A stretch of DNA of 64,000 bases from Pontibacter sp. HSC-36F09 (GCF_024171605.1 NZ_JALKAA010000006.1:62001-126000), one strand, 5' to 3'. Positions 51,918 to 60,370 are shown, counted from the first letter of the stretch. Notes: generated from the letters alone by a model not told the origin. Numbers and translations: made by a program.

Positions 51918-52610
51918 ATGTCACTTACAGAAACGATGAAGAACAACCTTGAAAACGACCTGGGACTACAGTATTTGGTACGGCCTGCCAGTAGTGCTTC
52001 CAACCACACCAAAGCAGTAATATTGTTGCATGGCGTCGGCAGCAATGAGCAGGATCTGTTCCAACTAGCTCCTCACTTTCCGGACGATTTCTCGGTGGTT
52101 TCACCGCGCGGTCCGGTTGTGCTGGGAGGAGGACGTTTTGCCTGGTATGAGGTGGATTTCTCTACGTGCAAGCCGGAGATAAATGCAGAGCAGGAAGCGA
52201 AAAGCAGACAGAACATTCTGCAGTTCATCCGTCAGGTGAAAGAAAAATATAACCTGGACGAGGTATACCTGGGCGGCTTCAGTCAGGGCGCTATCATGAG
52301 TTTCAGCATCGGGCTGACCCACCCGGAACTGGTAGCAGGTATACTGGCATTCAGTGGAAGAATACTGCAGGAAATCAGGCCCCTGGTACAATCCAAAACG
52401 GCTTTGCAGCAACTGAAAGTCTTTCTCTCGCACGGAACGCAGGATAGCACACTGCCCATACACTTTGCCCGTGAAGCAAGGGAGTATCTGCAGGAGGCAG
52501 GCGTACAACTAACGTACCACGAACAGGATATGGGGCACCAGATCAGTAGTGAGTCGATTATAAAAATTGAAAAGCTGGCTACAGGTATAGCCAGCTTTTC
52601 AATTTTGTGA
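51918..52610 (+). CDS. Carboxylesterase/phospholipase-family hydrolase (MhqD-like)
   Basis: 230 residues (Met7 at 51936 is an alternative start). Alpha/beta hydrolase of the PF02230 group: VILLHGVGSNEQDLFQLAP, YLGGFSQGAIMSFSIGL (nucleophile Ser), HGTQDSTLPIHFA (Asp) and MGHQISSESI (His). MhqD of Bacillus, an esterase of the quinone-responsive MhqR regulon, is of this kind. A perfect 19-base stem with terminator character overlaps the last codons, so the final residues (KIEKLATGIASFSIL) encode the hairpin and may be a late extension. Confidence 0.92.
   Translation: MSLTETMKNNLENDLGLQYLVRPASSASNHTKAVILLHGVGSNEQDLFQLAPHFPDDFSVVSPRGPVVLGGGRFAWYEVDFSTCKPEINAEQEAKSRQNILQFIRQVKEKYNLDEVYLGGFSQGAIMSFSIGLTHPELVAGILAFSGRILQEIRPLVQSKTALQQLKVFLSHGTQDSTLPIHFAREAREYLQEAGVQLTYHEQDMGHQISSESIIKIEKLATGIASFSIL
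52563..52606. terminator. Long perfect hairpin at the esterase 3' end
   Basis: AAAATTGAAAAGCTGGCTA (52563-52581) is exactly complementary to TAGCCAGCTTTTCAATTTT (52588-52606), loop CAGGTA. Nineteen pairs with A/T flanks on both sides suit termination of both the rightward esterase and the leftward NmrA gene. The loop and first right-arm bases contain the AGGTATA motif. It lies within the annotated reading frame. Confidence 0.85.
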
Positions 52611-52645
52611 TTACGCCTGATTCTTTTCAACGCATTTGCAAAAAC

Positions 52646-53509
52646 CTATCCTGCCTTCGGTGCCTGCTTCAAGGCATCTTCCACTGCAACGGAAAGTGGT
52701 GTGGTAGGTCGTCCGATCAGTTTGGAGAGTTGGCGGCTATCATCAAACAAATCACCCTTCGATACGGAAACATCCCAACCGGCGATTGCCTTCGCCATTT
52801 CTTCAGGTATACCGAAGCTGGCAAGCGCGGCCGCATACTCCACCTCGGGCAGATTTTTGTAAGGAATTTCACGGCCTGTCTGGCGGGATAGCTCCGCAGC
52901 GAACTCGCTGAGGGTGAAAGCTTCGTCACCGGCCAGTTCGTATACCTTGCCATCATGTCCTTCGCTGGTCAGAACGGCAACTGCTGCCTCGGCATAATCT
53001 TCGCGCGTGGCTCCAGAAATCCGACCCTCTCCTGCGCTGCCAATAAAAGCCCCACCGGCCAGAGCACCCGGAATAGAACCGGTATAGTTTTCGGTATACC
53101 AGCCGTTGCGCAGGTTGGTATGAGGAATACCGGAAGCCTTCAGGGCCTGTTCTGTTGCACGGTGTTCTGTTGCCAGACTAACGGATGTGTTGTCGGCATG
53201 CAGCAAGCTCGTATACACGATACGCTGTACGCCATTTTGCTTGGCTGCATCGATGATGTGCTGGTGTTGCTTGGCACGCTTCCCCACTTCGCTTCCTGAA
53301 ATCAACAGCAGGGTATCTATACCATCCAGGGCACGCTGGAGTGTCTCAGGCTTGTCATAATCAGCTTCACGGGCCTCTATACCCAAGTCTGCTGCCTTTT
53401 GAGGGGAGCGTACGAGCGCAACCAGGTCACCGGTGGCTGCTTTTTCTTTCATTTTAGCTACGATAAGGCGTCCGAGGTGCCCGGTAGCTCCGGTAATTCC
53501 TATTTTCAT
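52646..53509 (-). CDS. NmrA-like NAD(P)-binding reductase (QorB/azoreductase-like)
   Basis: 287 residues, an atypical SDR. The NADP-binding start is MKIGITGATGHLGRLIVAKMKE (Rossmann GxxGxxG). Later segments ALDGIDTLLLISGSEVGKRAKQHQHIIDAAKQNGVQRIVYTSLLHAD and LRNGWYTENY, with no catalytic Tyr-x3-Lys pair, fit QorB and NmrA-type reductases that reduce quinones or sense NADP. It is convergent with the MhqD-like gene through the shared hairpin, and fits the quinone-stress content of this region. The substrate is unproven. Confidence 0.92.
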   Translation of the reverse strand: MKIGITGATGHLGRLIVAKMKEKAATGDLVALVRSPQKAADLGIEAREADYDKPETLQRALDGIDTLLLISGSEVGKRAKQHQHIIDAAKQNGVQRIVYTSLLHADNTSVSLATEHRATEQALKASGIPHTNLRNGWYTENYTGSIPGALAGGAFIGSAGEGRISGATREDYAEAAVAVLTSEGHDGKVYELAGDEAFTLSEFAAELSRQTGREIPYKNLPEVEYAAALASFGIPEEMAKAIAGWDVSVSKGDLFDDSRQLSKLIGRPTTPLSVAVEDALKQAPKAG

Positions 53510-53928
53510 TCTACTTGTTGTTTAGGTTTGACTATTAGTTTGTACGCTGAATCCGTGTAATCAGGAAGAACTCCCGCTATAATTATTCAGTGTTTAAGGG
53601 TATAGCTTAGGATTATACATACCCTAAAATGGTTAAGGGAGTTCTGGTTGATGCGTACTGCGTATACGCTGATGGTATTGCGCCTGACATGGCGCTCAAA
53701 TTGAGGAGAGAGCATTAACCAAAAGATCAGTTTATTCTACTGCGGTACCATCACAATCCTCACCAGGCTAGGTGCAGGTATACCTCGTTGCTATCTTCTT
53801 AATGGTATCCGGTTGGCTGCTCTGGCGTATATAGTGCTTTGCTCCTCAGCCGCAACCAAATGCGGTAGAGGGAAACGCTGTTTAGAAACGTCGCTGGTAG
53901 TGGCGTAATACCAATGCATTAAACATAC
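53510..53928. other. 419-base gap without a recognisable gene
   Basis: Contains two motif copies (near 53776 and a GGGTATAG variant near 53599) and no convincing open frame. It probably carries the promoters of the NmrA-like gene and of the DUF421 gene. Confidence 0.4.
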
Positions 53929-54429
53929 ATGGAGCTACTGCAAATTAACCTGTCCGAACTCTTCCGCATAGAAACCCCTATACTGGAGCTTGTACTGCGG
54001 ACCACGGTTTTATACCTGGGCATATTGTTCCTGCTGCGCATCGTGCCACGCAGAACCGGCGGCGAACTGGCGACCATGGACCTGCTCTTTGTTGTGCTTA
54101 TTGCAGAAGCTACAACGCACTCACTCGGGGGCTACAAGTCCATTACGGAAGGCTTTATTGTTATCCTGACACTGATGGTGCTGAACTATGCTATCAACTT
54201 CCTGAGCTATTATTCTCCATTTATAGAGAAACTCGTATCCTCCCCGGCACTGCTCGTGGTGAAGGACGGCAAACTGCTGCGCCGAAACATGCGACGCGAG
54301 TTTCTGACAGAAGAGGAATTGATGGAACATCTTCGCAGAGAAGGTATAGAAAATGTAAAGGATGTCAAGTCCGCTCATGTGGAGGCAGACGGGCACATCA
54401 GCTTTATCAGTAAAAATGGGGACCGCTGA
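53929..54429 (+). CDS. DUF421 (YetF-like) membrane protein
   Basis: 166 residues: three TM helices (IETPILELVLRTTVLYLGILFLL, LATMDLLFVVLIAEATTHSL, GFIVILTLMVLNYAINFL), then a cytoplasmic domain with the family strands VSSPALLVVKDGKLLRRNMRREFLTEEELMEHLRREGI and VKSAHVEADGHISFISK. YetF-family proteins form stable dimers; their function is unknown, and some are linked to spore germination. It is monocistronic and followed by a convergent TetR gene. Confidence 0.93.
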   Translation: MELLQINLSELFRIETPILELVLRTTVLYLGILFLLRIVPRRTGGELATMDLLFVVLIAEATTHSLGGYKSITEGFIVILTLMVLNYAINFLSYYSPFIEKLVSSPALLVVKDGKLLRRNMRREFLTEEELMEHLRREGIENVKDVKSAHVEADGHISFISKNGDR

Positions 54430-54515
54430 AGTGCGTCACCTTTCTCTCTCCATCGCCTGCTCCTCCCAAAAAAAAACGGCACGCCACTCATTCAGGGTCA
54501 AACTTCTGGAGGCAC

Positions 54516-55139
54516 TTAGCCAACTTGCTTCAGCCATCCTGAAACTTCCTTTCTGAGTTCAGGATTGAAATGAGGCAGGAACAAAGCCACCGTGACGGCC
54601 ACATAATGTTCAATGCGCTCTTCCTGGCTGAGATGACTGTACTGCGGCAGCCGCGCATACCGTACCCAACTGTCTGACAGGATGAACACCTGCTCGAACA
54701 ACAGCGGGAACAAGTGGTCATCCACTGTTTCCTCAAATACACCCTCTCGCCTGTATTGCTCAAAAAGCGCCAAAAACATGCGCCGACGGTTTTGCATGAG
54801 TTGCTCGTAGGCCGTGTATACTTTGGGGAATGTCTCGAGTATGGACGAAGATTCAGCAAAGAAGAAAACGTACCGGTACATGACCCTGTAAATGCCGGTG
54901 AGCGGCGCCACCAAAGTCTGTACGTTTACAGCGCTGTAACCCGTACCTGCGGCGAATGAACTTATCTCCTGTTCCATCTCTGAGAAAGTGGCTAGCACAA
55001 GCTCTTCCTTGGTCTTGAAGTAGTAGCGCAGGTGGCCGTCGCTGATCGCCAACTCCCGGGCAATAGCACGAAGCGTGGTCTTGCTGATGCCCTTGCGGTT
55101 AAAGACCTTCACCGCCTGATTGATAATCCTTTCTTTCAT
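54516..55139 (-). CDS. TetR/AcrR family transcriptional regulator
   Basis: 207 residues: HTH in MKERIINQAVKVFNRKGISKTTLRAIARELAISDGHLRYYFKTKEELV (residues 1-48), a typical TetR fold, then an acyl-CoA- or lipid-sensing-like helical domain with RYVFFFAESSSILETFPKVYTAYEQLMQNRRRMFLALFEQY. The targets are unknown. It is divergent from the zinc-ribbon gene across about 130 bases and convergent with DUF421. Confidence 0.9.
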   Translation of the reverse strand: MKERIINQAVKVFNRKGISKTTLRAIARELAISDGHLRYYFKTKEELVLATFSEMEQEISSFAAGTGYSAVNVQTLVAPLTGIYRVMYRYVFFFAESSSILETFPKVYTAYEQLMQNRRRMFLALFEQYRREGVFEETVDDHLFPLLFEQVFILSDSWVRYARLPQYSHLSQEERIEHYVAVTVALFLPHFNPELRKEVSGWLKQVG

Positions 55140-55268
55140 GTTAGCTCTTCGGAGCTAAATTAGTAAAAAATTATTACCTTTGCATTAGCTCACTTGAGCG
55201 AGTGCAATTTCAATAACACTTCGCATTTCAATATCAGTGGATGTGGAATGCTGCTTACCTGAAAACCT

Positions 55269-55565
55269 ATGAGCGCGAGCAGAAAATGTCCCAACTGCGG
55301 TCAGTGGTCCCGCTGGACTCAAAACCCTGCTGACCGTTGCGAGCACTGTCACAGTGTGCTTGACCCTGTCGCTGTTTACCGTGAGCAGGCCCGGCAAGAG
55401 CGCCGTGAAAAGGAAGATAAGCGCCTTTCCATAGAATTCATCCAGATCAACCCGGATGATCCTGGCTATATCAAATTCTTTAAACGGATAGGCCTCGGAT
55501 TTCAGATCGCCTTTGTGTCCATTATTTCGTTCTTTCTGTGGCTGATCGCCTTGCTGGCCGGCTGA
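55269..55565 (+). CDS. Zinc-ribbon protein with C-terminal membrane helix
   Basis: 98 residues: two CxxC pairs, CPNCGQ and CEHC (residues 8-28), form a zinc ribbon, and a C-terminal TM helix (about 74-96, FVSIISFFLWLIALLA) anchors it. The middle is charged and helical (YREQARQERREKEDKRL). No family name is known to me. Its 3' end overlaps the next open frame by 28 bases, indicating coupled translation or that the next gene starts later. Confidence 0.75.
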   Translation: MSASRKCPNCGQWSRWTQNPADRCEHCHSVLDPVAVYREQARQERREKEDKRLSIEFIQINPDDPGYIKFFKRIGLGFQIAFVSIISFFLWLIALLAG

Positions 55566-55909
55566 GTTGGCATACCCTCCGTCCACTGTTCTGGGTGATA
55601 CTTGCCGTATACCTGGGGCATCTGGTGTGGCGCTGGCTCGGGTTGCCGAGAACCTGGTGGGTGCAGCATTACCTGGATGATCTGCTTTGCCTGCCGCTGG
55701 TGCTCACCGCCACGTTGTTTATACTTCGTTTCTTTTATGGCCCACAGTTGCGCTTTTCCTGGTACCAGGTGGCTTTCACGGTAATCTACTTCTCGCTGGC
55801 TTTCGAGGTGTTCTTCCCCAAGTTCATGCCCCGCTATACCTCTGACTGGGTAGATGCTGTACTATACGCAGCAGGTGGCATTATTTTTTACCGGTTTCTG
55901 AATAAGTAA
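55538..55909 (+). CDS. Small polytopic membrane protein
   Basis: 123 residues from a GTG at 55538; the real start may be an internal GTG at 55595 (reads ILAVYLGHLVWRWLGL). Three or four TM segments: LFWVILAVYLGHLVW, DDLLCLPLVLTATLFIL, WYQVAFTVIYFSLAFEVFF, and a final VDAVLYAAGGIIFYRFL. Similar Bacteroidota proteins carry the misleading name magnesium citrate transporter. The overlap with the zinc-ribbon gene suggests an operon; a shared role cannot be named. Confidence 0.72.
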   Translation: MADRLAGRLSWHTLRPLFWVILAVYLGHLVWRWLGLPRTWWVQHYLDDLLCLPLVLTATLFILRFFYGPQLRFSWYQVAFTVIYFSLAFEVFFPKFMPRYTSDWVDAVLYAAGGIIFYRFLNK

Positions 55910-55951
55910 GAAAGGTGCTACGGCATTACTTTCTGAGTTGGAACAGGAAAC

Positions 55952-57253
55952 CTATACCTGCACCGTCTCAGCAGCGCTTGCTTCCTTCACCCGCAGCTGT
56001 TCATACTTCCTGCCAAAATAGACCATCGAAAAAGCCGTCAGCAGAACACCGATGGCGGAGAGACCGATCACACTGTTGGAAAAGAAGGTGACCCAGTTCA
56101 GCTGTACCTGGAAGATCTCTTTGCTGAACAAGACCCCCACACTGCCCACGTAGCCAAACGAATCGGCCAGGTAGATCAGGAAGCCCACATTACCGGTATA
56201 TTTGAAGGTAGAGATCAGCCGGTCGAAGAAGACGGCGTTGAAGGGAATGTACACCATGTATAAACCGAGGCCAACCAGCGTCATCCACCAAACCGGGTCC
56301 ATGGACTGAGCGGCAAAAAGCGCAGTTGAAATGCCTGCGATCGTAAAGCCTAGCAGGATAAAGACGTGCGCCGTCTGCAGCGCCCTGTAATTGTTTTTGA
56401 TGAGCACCATGCTGCCGATCAACACCAGGATGATGAGGGTGATCGGAGTTTCTGTTTTCGAGAAGATAGCAGGCTGGTCAAAGTAGCCTAGTTCCTTCCA
56501 CATTTCGGCTCCAAAGTTATCGCGTATGTCCCGGAAGATGGTCGCAAAGCAGTAGATGAGCACGCAAACCACGATGCCAGCCAAGAACTCCTTTACAAAA
56601 CCTTTCCGGTCTTCTTCGGTCATGGGCGCGCGTTCTGTCCGCAGCTGAATGTCCTCTTCGCTGGGTGGCGGAATTTTCTCCATCAGGAAAACAAAGAGCA
56701 AAAGCGGCAAGGCAAAGACCAGACCGGTGTAGAACGGCACCCAAAACTCGGTTATACCAAACTCCACCATCAGCCAGGCACCCACGGATTTAACGAACCC
56801 GGAGGCGAAGATGAAGCTCACCGCCAGCGTGGCCCCGATGAAATCGGTGCTTCGCCTTCCCTCTACATAGGAGAAAACGACTCCCCAGAGCATACCGAGC
56901 GGGAACCCGTTGACGAACAGAAAAGCGATGTTGTAAGGTGGTGGCACCAGGGCGAAAAACAGCCAGCTGAGCCAGGCTATACCTGTCAGGAGCAGGATGA
57001 CGCCTCCCCTGCCCGTCCGTTTGAGCTCTGAGATGTACTTGATGCCGTAGAATTTGGCCAGCAGGTAACCCAGCACCTGGCTGATGACCAGGATCGTTTT
57101 GTAGCTATACCCGGCAATTTCAATTCCATCGAAAGTGGCCACCGTAAAAGACTTCCGGAAGCCAAAGATCATGGTATAGGCAAAGAACACCACCACCGCA
57201 GCGTATAGCCCCACTTTGAGCTGGCTGCTATTTTTGTTTATCATCGTTGCCAT
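55952..57253 (-). CDS. DUF5690 family transporter-like protein
   Basis: 433 residues, about twelve TM helices with MFS-like spacing: VGLYAAVVVFFAYTMIFGFRKSFTVA at the start, FLFVNGFPLGMLWGVVFSYVEGRRSTDFIG in the centre. The DUF5690 family is MFS-related and conserved in Bacteroidota. The substrate is unknown. The N-terminal TM1 motif FGFRKSFTVATFDG and the acidic EKIPPPSEEDIQLRTERAP loop are family marks. It is monocistronic, convergent with the previous pair. The start ATG is followed by a short polar lead (ATMINKNSSQL). Confidence 0.9.
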   Translation of the reverse strand: MATMINKNSSQLKVGLYAAVVVFFAYTMIFGFRKSFTVATFDGIEIAGYSYKTILVISQVLGYLLAKFYGIKYISELKRTGRGGVILLLTGIAWLSWLFFALVPPPYNIAFLFVNGFPLGMLWGVVFSYVEGRRSTDFIGATLAVSFIFASGFVKSVGAWLMVEFGITEFWVPFYTGLVFALPLLLFVFLMEKIPPPSEEDIQLRTERAPMTEEDRKGFVKEFLAGIVVCVLIYCFATIFRDIRDNFGAEMWKELGYFDQPAIFSKTETPITLIILVLIGSMVLIKNNYRALQTAHVFILLGFTIAGISTALFAAQSMDPVWWMTLVGLGLYMVYIPFNAVFFDRLISTFKYTGNVGFLIYLADSFGYVGSVGVLFSKEIFQVQLNWVTFFSNSVIGLSAIGVLLTAFSMVYFGRKYEQLRVKEASAAETVQV

Positions 57254-57711
57254 ACCTTGTAGATCGTTTCCTGCATAGTGATTTTACTTTTCGCATTGGG
57301 AATGTAGTAATTAGCGATGGATTTACTAAATGGGCGGCCAGAAATGTTTTCATTTTCTTATGACGAAACACTCCACCAGCGTTAGTTCCGCTCGATTCCA
57401 CACCCTGGTTCCACGTATAGCAGAACCACAGGTATACAACAGTATGTAGGGCTTAATCCCCTCCCTCTCCAAAAGAATTAAAATTTAATGTCCTTAAAAC
57501 TCCGTAGATTGGGGTTGCAGCATATACTTGAGGAGTTTCTGAATTAATATCAGGAAACAAACGTACTAGGTATATACTACCAGAACCTGTTTTACATCTT
57601 CGTGTAAAAACCTGATCTCATTGCTCATCACTCGCTCCAGGTTCTCAGCATTTTCCCAGCAGAAACGCCGTACCATACTCCCGGATTTGAGTATGCACCT
57701 AACCACAGTAA
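57254..57711. other. 458-base upstream region of the AraC-type gene
   Basis: No open frame of note. It holds a TTTTACA/TGTAAAA hairpin (57590-57609), an inverted repeat CATACTC (57674-57680)/GAGTATG (57689-57695) 17 bases before the gene, and an AGGTATA copy near 57570. The gap presumably contains the promoter. Confidence 0.5.
57674..57695. promoter_or_regulatory. Inverted repeat CATACTC/GAGTATG before the AraC-type gene
   Basis: CATACTC (57674-57680) and GAGTATG (57689-57695) are exact inverses with eight bases between them, just upstream of the start. A similar but more compact element lies just past the same gene (58286-58307). Confidence 0.5.
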
Positions 57712-58278
57712 ATGAAGTTATACATTAAGTACATGGTCAGCAGCCGCTGCAAAGCGCTGGTGCAGGAAGAGCTGATAAATCTCGGGTTACGATCAGAATA
57801 TGTGGTGGTTGACCTTGGCATCGTTGAAATCCACAAAGACATCACCGACATTCAGCTGAACCAACTGAAAGAGAACCTGAGCAAGGCCGGACTGGAGTTG
57901 CTCGACGACAGCAAAAGCAAACTGATCGAAAAGATCAAGACGCTGATCACCGATATGATCCACGCGTCGGAGGAGCAACCGAAAGTGAATTATTCGGTTT
58001 ACATCAGCGAAAAACTGGGTTACAACTATAACTACCTGGCCAACATTTTCTCAGAGGTCAAGGGCATCACCATTCAGCAATTCATCATCATCCATAAAAT
58101 AGAAAAAGCGAAAGAACTGCTGTTTTATGATGAGCTCTCCCTGACCGAGATCGCCCATCGCCTGCATTACAGCAGTGTGGCCCACCTGTCCGCCCAGTTT
58201 AAGAAGGTGACAGGCCTCTCACCTACGTTTTACAAGAAAATAAAAGACAAGCGGGAAGGTGTGCTCGAAAACCTGTAA
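57712..58278 (+). CDS. AraC-type regulator with small N-terminal domain
   Basis: 188 residues. The C-terminal 100 are an AraC double HTH: LANIFSEVKGITIQQFIIIHKIEKAKELLFYDELSLTEIAHRLHYSSVAHLSAQFKKVTGLSPTFYKKI. The N-terminal 85 residues (KLYIKYMVSSRCKALVQEELINLGLRSEYVVVDLGIVEIHKDI) form a short ferredoxin-like sensor rather than a cupin. This short form is common in Bacteroidota. It lies 285 bases upstream of kaiC and is flanked by two CATACT-type inverted repeats, so it may regulate itself and the kaiC-kaiB pair. Confidence 0.92.
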   Translation: MKLYIKYMVSSRCKALVQEELINLGLRSEYVVVDLGIVEIHKDITDIQLNQLKENLSKAGLELLDDSKSKLIEKIKTLITDMIHASEEQPKVNYSVYISEKLGYNYNYLANIFSEVKGITIQQFIIIHKIEKAKELLFYDELSLTEIAHRLHYSSVAHLSAQFKKVTGLSPTFYKKIKDKREGVLENL

Positions 58279-58285
58279 CATTTGA

Positions 58286-58307
58286 TACATACTTGAACAA
58301 GTATGTA
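58286..58307. promoter_or_regulatory. Inverted repeat TACATACTTG/CAAGTATGTA upstream of kaiC
   Basis: TACATACTTG (58286-58295) and CAAGTATGTA (58298-58307) are exact inverses with AA at the centre, eight bases after the AraC-type stop. The hexamer CATACT/AGTATG is shared with the element at 57674-57695, though the spacing differs. Confidence 0.5.
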
Positions 58308-58562
58308 AAGTATTCCCTGCTATTACACTCACCTTTGTACATCCCTATACCTGCCGAATCAGACTGCAGGGTGACTGCACGCATGTTTGATTTTCCCTGG
58401 CCAGTATCCTAACATAAGGTGTTGTAATGCCGGGCAGGAGTAAACGCACAGGGGACAAGGATCGCATTTTATAAAGCATTTTTAAAACTACCTGTCATGG
58501 TAACACCTCGACCTGTGAGTTCAGCACCATACCTCCACTTCCCAAACCGCTTACGTTTGCCT

Positions 58563-60026
58563 ATGAACCTTCAAAAACTAGAAACCGGAAACGCATCCTT
58601 CGATCATATATCCCACGGCGGATTGCCCATAGGCCGCACTACACTTGTGGCGGGGAGCTCTGGTAGCGCTAAAACATTGTTTGGGGCACAATTCCTGGCA
58701 CTGGGCATTCAGTTGTTCGACCAGCCGGGTGTTTTTGTCACCTTTGAAGAGCAGGTAGACGACATCCGCAAACACCTGAGGAGCTTTCACTGGGATATTG
58801 ACACCTGGGAAAAGGAAGGAAAGTGGATATTTGTGGATGCCGCCCCGAAAGAAGAGATCATTATTGCTGTCGGGGACTTTGACCTGAGCGCCTTCAGAAT
58901 AAGGCTGGAAAGAGCCGTGATGAAGTGCAATGCACAACGCGTAGTCATTGACTCCATTGGCAGCATCTTCACGCAGTTCCACGAAGAAACACACACCATC
59001 CGACGGGAGCTGATACAGGTAGCGCTTACCTTGTCGCGCTTAAACGCCACGTCCATCATCACGGCGGAGCGCCTGGAGGAGTATGGGAATATCACGCGGT
59101 TTGGGGTAGAGGAATTCCTGACGGACAATGTGGTGATACTCCGCAATGTGCTGCACAACGAGAAGCGCAGGAGAACCATCGAAATACTGAAATTCAGGGG
59201 CAGCGATCATGAAAAAGGAGAAAACCCCTTTACCATAAACGCGGAGAAGGCGATCGTCATCATCCCCTTGTCGGCCATGATCCTGAAGCACACCTCTTCT
59301 ATTGAACGGGTTACTTCCGGTATACCTGCACTGGACGAAATGATAGACGGCGGGTTTTACAAAGGCTCCATCAACCTCGTTTCCGGGGCCATAGGAGCCG
59401 GCAAAACCTTGCTGGTGGCAAACTTTATAAACGGTATCCGGGAGAAAAAAGAGCGCTGCCTGCTCATGGCTTTTGAAGAGAGCAGCGCACAGCTATACCG
59501 CAACGCCACTGGATGGGGAATTGATTTCAAGCAACTGGAAGACGAAGGACTGCTGAAAGTGATCTGTGTGTATCCTGAGATTTCCTCTCTGGAAGACCAT
59601 TTCATCAACATCCAGGAAATTGTAAAAACCTTCAAGCCCGACAGAATCGCGATCGACAGCTTATCGGCATTATCGCGCGCATCATCCGACAAAGGTTTCC
59701 GGGAGTTTATCATCGCCTTCACGGCATACCTGAAGCACCAGGAAATTACAGGCCTGTTCACGTCTAACACGCCCTTGCTGGCTGGTGGCACATCCGACAC
59801 AGAAGGAAATATCTCTCCTATCACGGACACCATCATCCTGCTGCGCTATGTCGAGATGTCGGGTGAGATGCAACGAAGCATCGCCGTGCTGAAGATGCGC
59901 GGATCCAAACACGATTCTGCTATCCGCAAGTTTACGATCTCGGACAAGGGCGCAAACATAGGCAAGCACTTCGAGGGCATCAGTGGTATCCTGACGGGTA
60001 ACCCCATGCTGATCAAGCTAGAGTAA
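58563..60026 (+). CDS. kaiC: KaiC-like double-domain RecA-family ATPase
   Basis: 487 residues from the ATG at 58563 (an earlier GTG/ATG at 58497 adds 22 residues). Two RecA-like KaiC domains: CI with Walker A GSSGSAKT (about 31-38) and the Glu pair in VTFEEQVDDI; CII with GAIGAGKT and AFEESSAQ. The CII phosphosite region is NISPITDTIILLRYVE. In cyanobacterial KaiC this is ISTITDTI, with Ser431 and Thr432 phosphorylated; here the Ser stays (Ser418) and Thr is Pro (Pro419). The C-terminal tail ends about 20 residues early, so the A-loop that KaiA binds is missing. A kaiB gene follows; no kaiA is in the window. Confidence 0.93.
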   Translation: MNLQKLETGNASFDHISHGGLPIGRTTLVAGSSGSAKTLFGAQFLALGIQLFDQPGVFVTFEEQVDDIRKHLRSFHWDIDTWEKEGKWIFVDAAPKEEIIIAVGDFDLSAFRIRLERAVMKCNAQRVVIDSIGSIFTQFHEETHTIRRELIQVALTLSRLNATSIITAERLEEYGNITRFGVEEFLTDNVVILRNVLHNEKRRRTIEILKFRGSDHEKGENPFTINAEKAIVIIPLSAMILKHTSSIERVTSGIPALDEMIDGGFYKGSINLVSGAIGAGKTLLVANFINGIREKKERCLLMAFEESSAQLYRNATGWGIDFKQLEDEGLLKVICVYPEISSLEDHFINIQEIVKTFKPDRIAIDSLSALSRASSDKGFREFIIAFTAYLKHQEITGLFTSNTPLLAGGTSDTEGNISPITDTIILLRYVEMSGEMQRSIAVLKMRGSKHDSAIRKFTISDKGANIGKHFEGISGILTGNPMLIKLE

Positions 60027-60088
60027 TTTTGACGACAGTACACCCATAGTAGCCGGTTACTTCCGGAGCTTTTAGCCAAGAAAAACAA

Positions 60089-60370
60089 ATGAGCATGCAT
60101 GTATTTCAGCTCTTTATTAACGGACACAGCCTAAACTCCATCGAGGCTGTGGACACGCTTCTTAAAATTTGCAGGGAAAACTTAAATGGTAATTATCAGC
60201 TCGAAATAGTCGATATCCAGAAAGATCCTGATAAGGCGGAAGAGGCGGGCATCATTGCTATACCTACCCTCATCAGAATGGAGCCAGCACCGGTCAACCG
60301 CATCATAGGAGCTTTAAATGTCAGGAGTCGCGTGTTAGCCGGATTGGGTATTTCGAGCATGCACAAATAA
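60089..60370 (+). CDS. kaiB: KaiB-like thioredoxin-fold protein
   Basis: 93 residues: HVFQLFINGHSLNSIEAVDTLLKICRENLNGNYQLEIVDIQKDPDKAEEAGIIAIPTLIRMEPAPVNRIIGALNVRSRVLAGLGI. The KDPxxAEExxIxAxPTL...PxPVxRIIG core is diagnostic of KaiB. The acidic C-terminal tail of cyanobacterial KaiB is absent. It is 62 bases after kaiC on the same strand, so a two-gene operon is probable. KaiB in cyanobacteria binds CI of KaiC to reset its phosphorylation; in other bacteria KaiBC pairs contribute to stress tolerance. Confidence 0.93.
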   Translation: MSMHVFQLFINGHSLNSIEAVDTLLKICRENLNGNYQLEIVDIQKDPDKAEEAGIIAIPTLIRMEPAPVNRIIGALNVRSRVLAGLGISSMHK

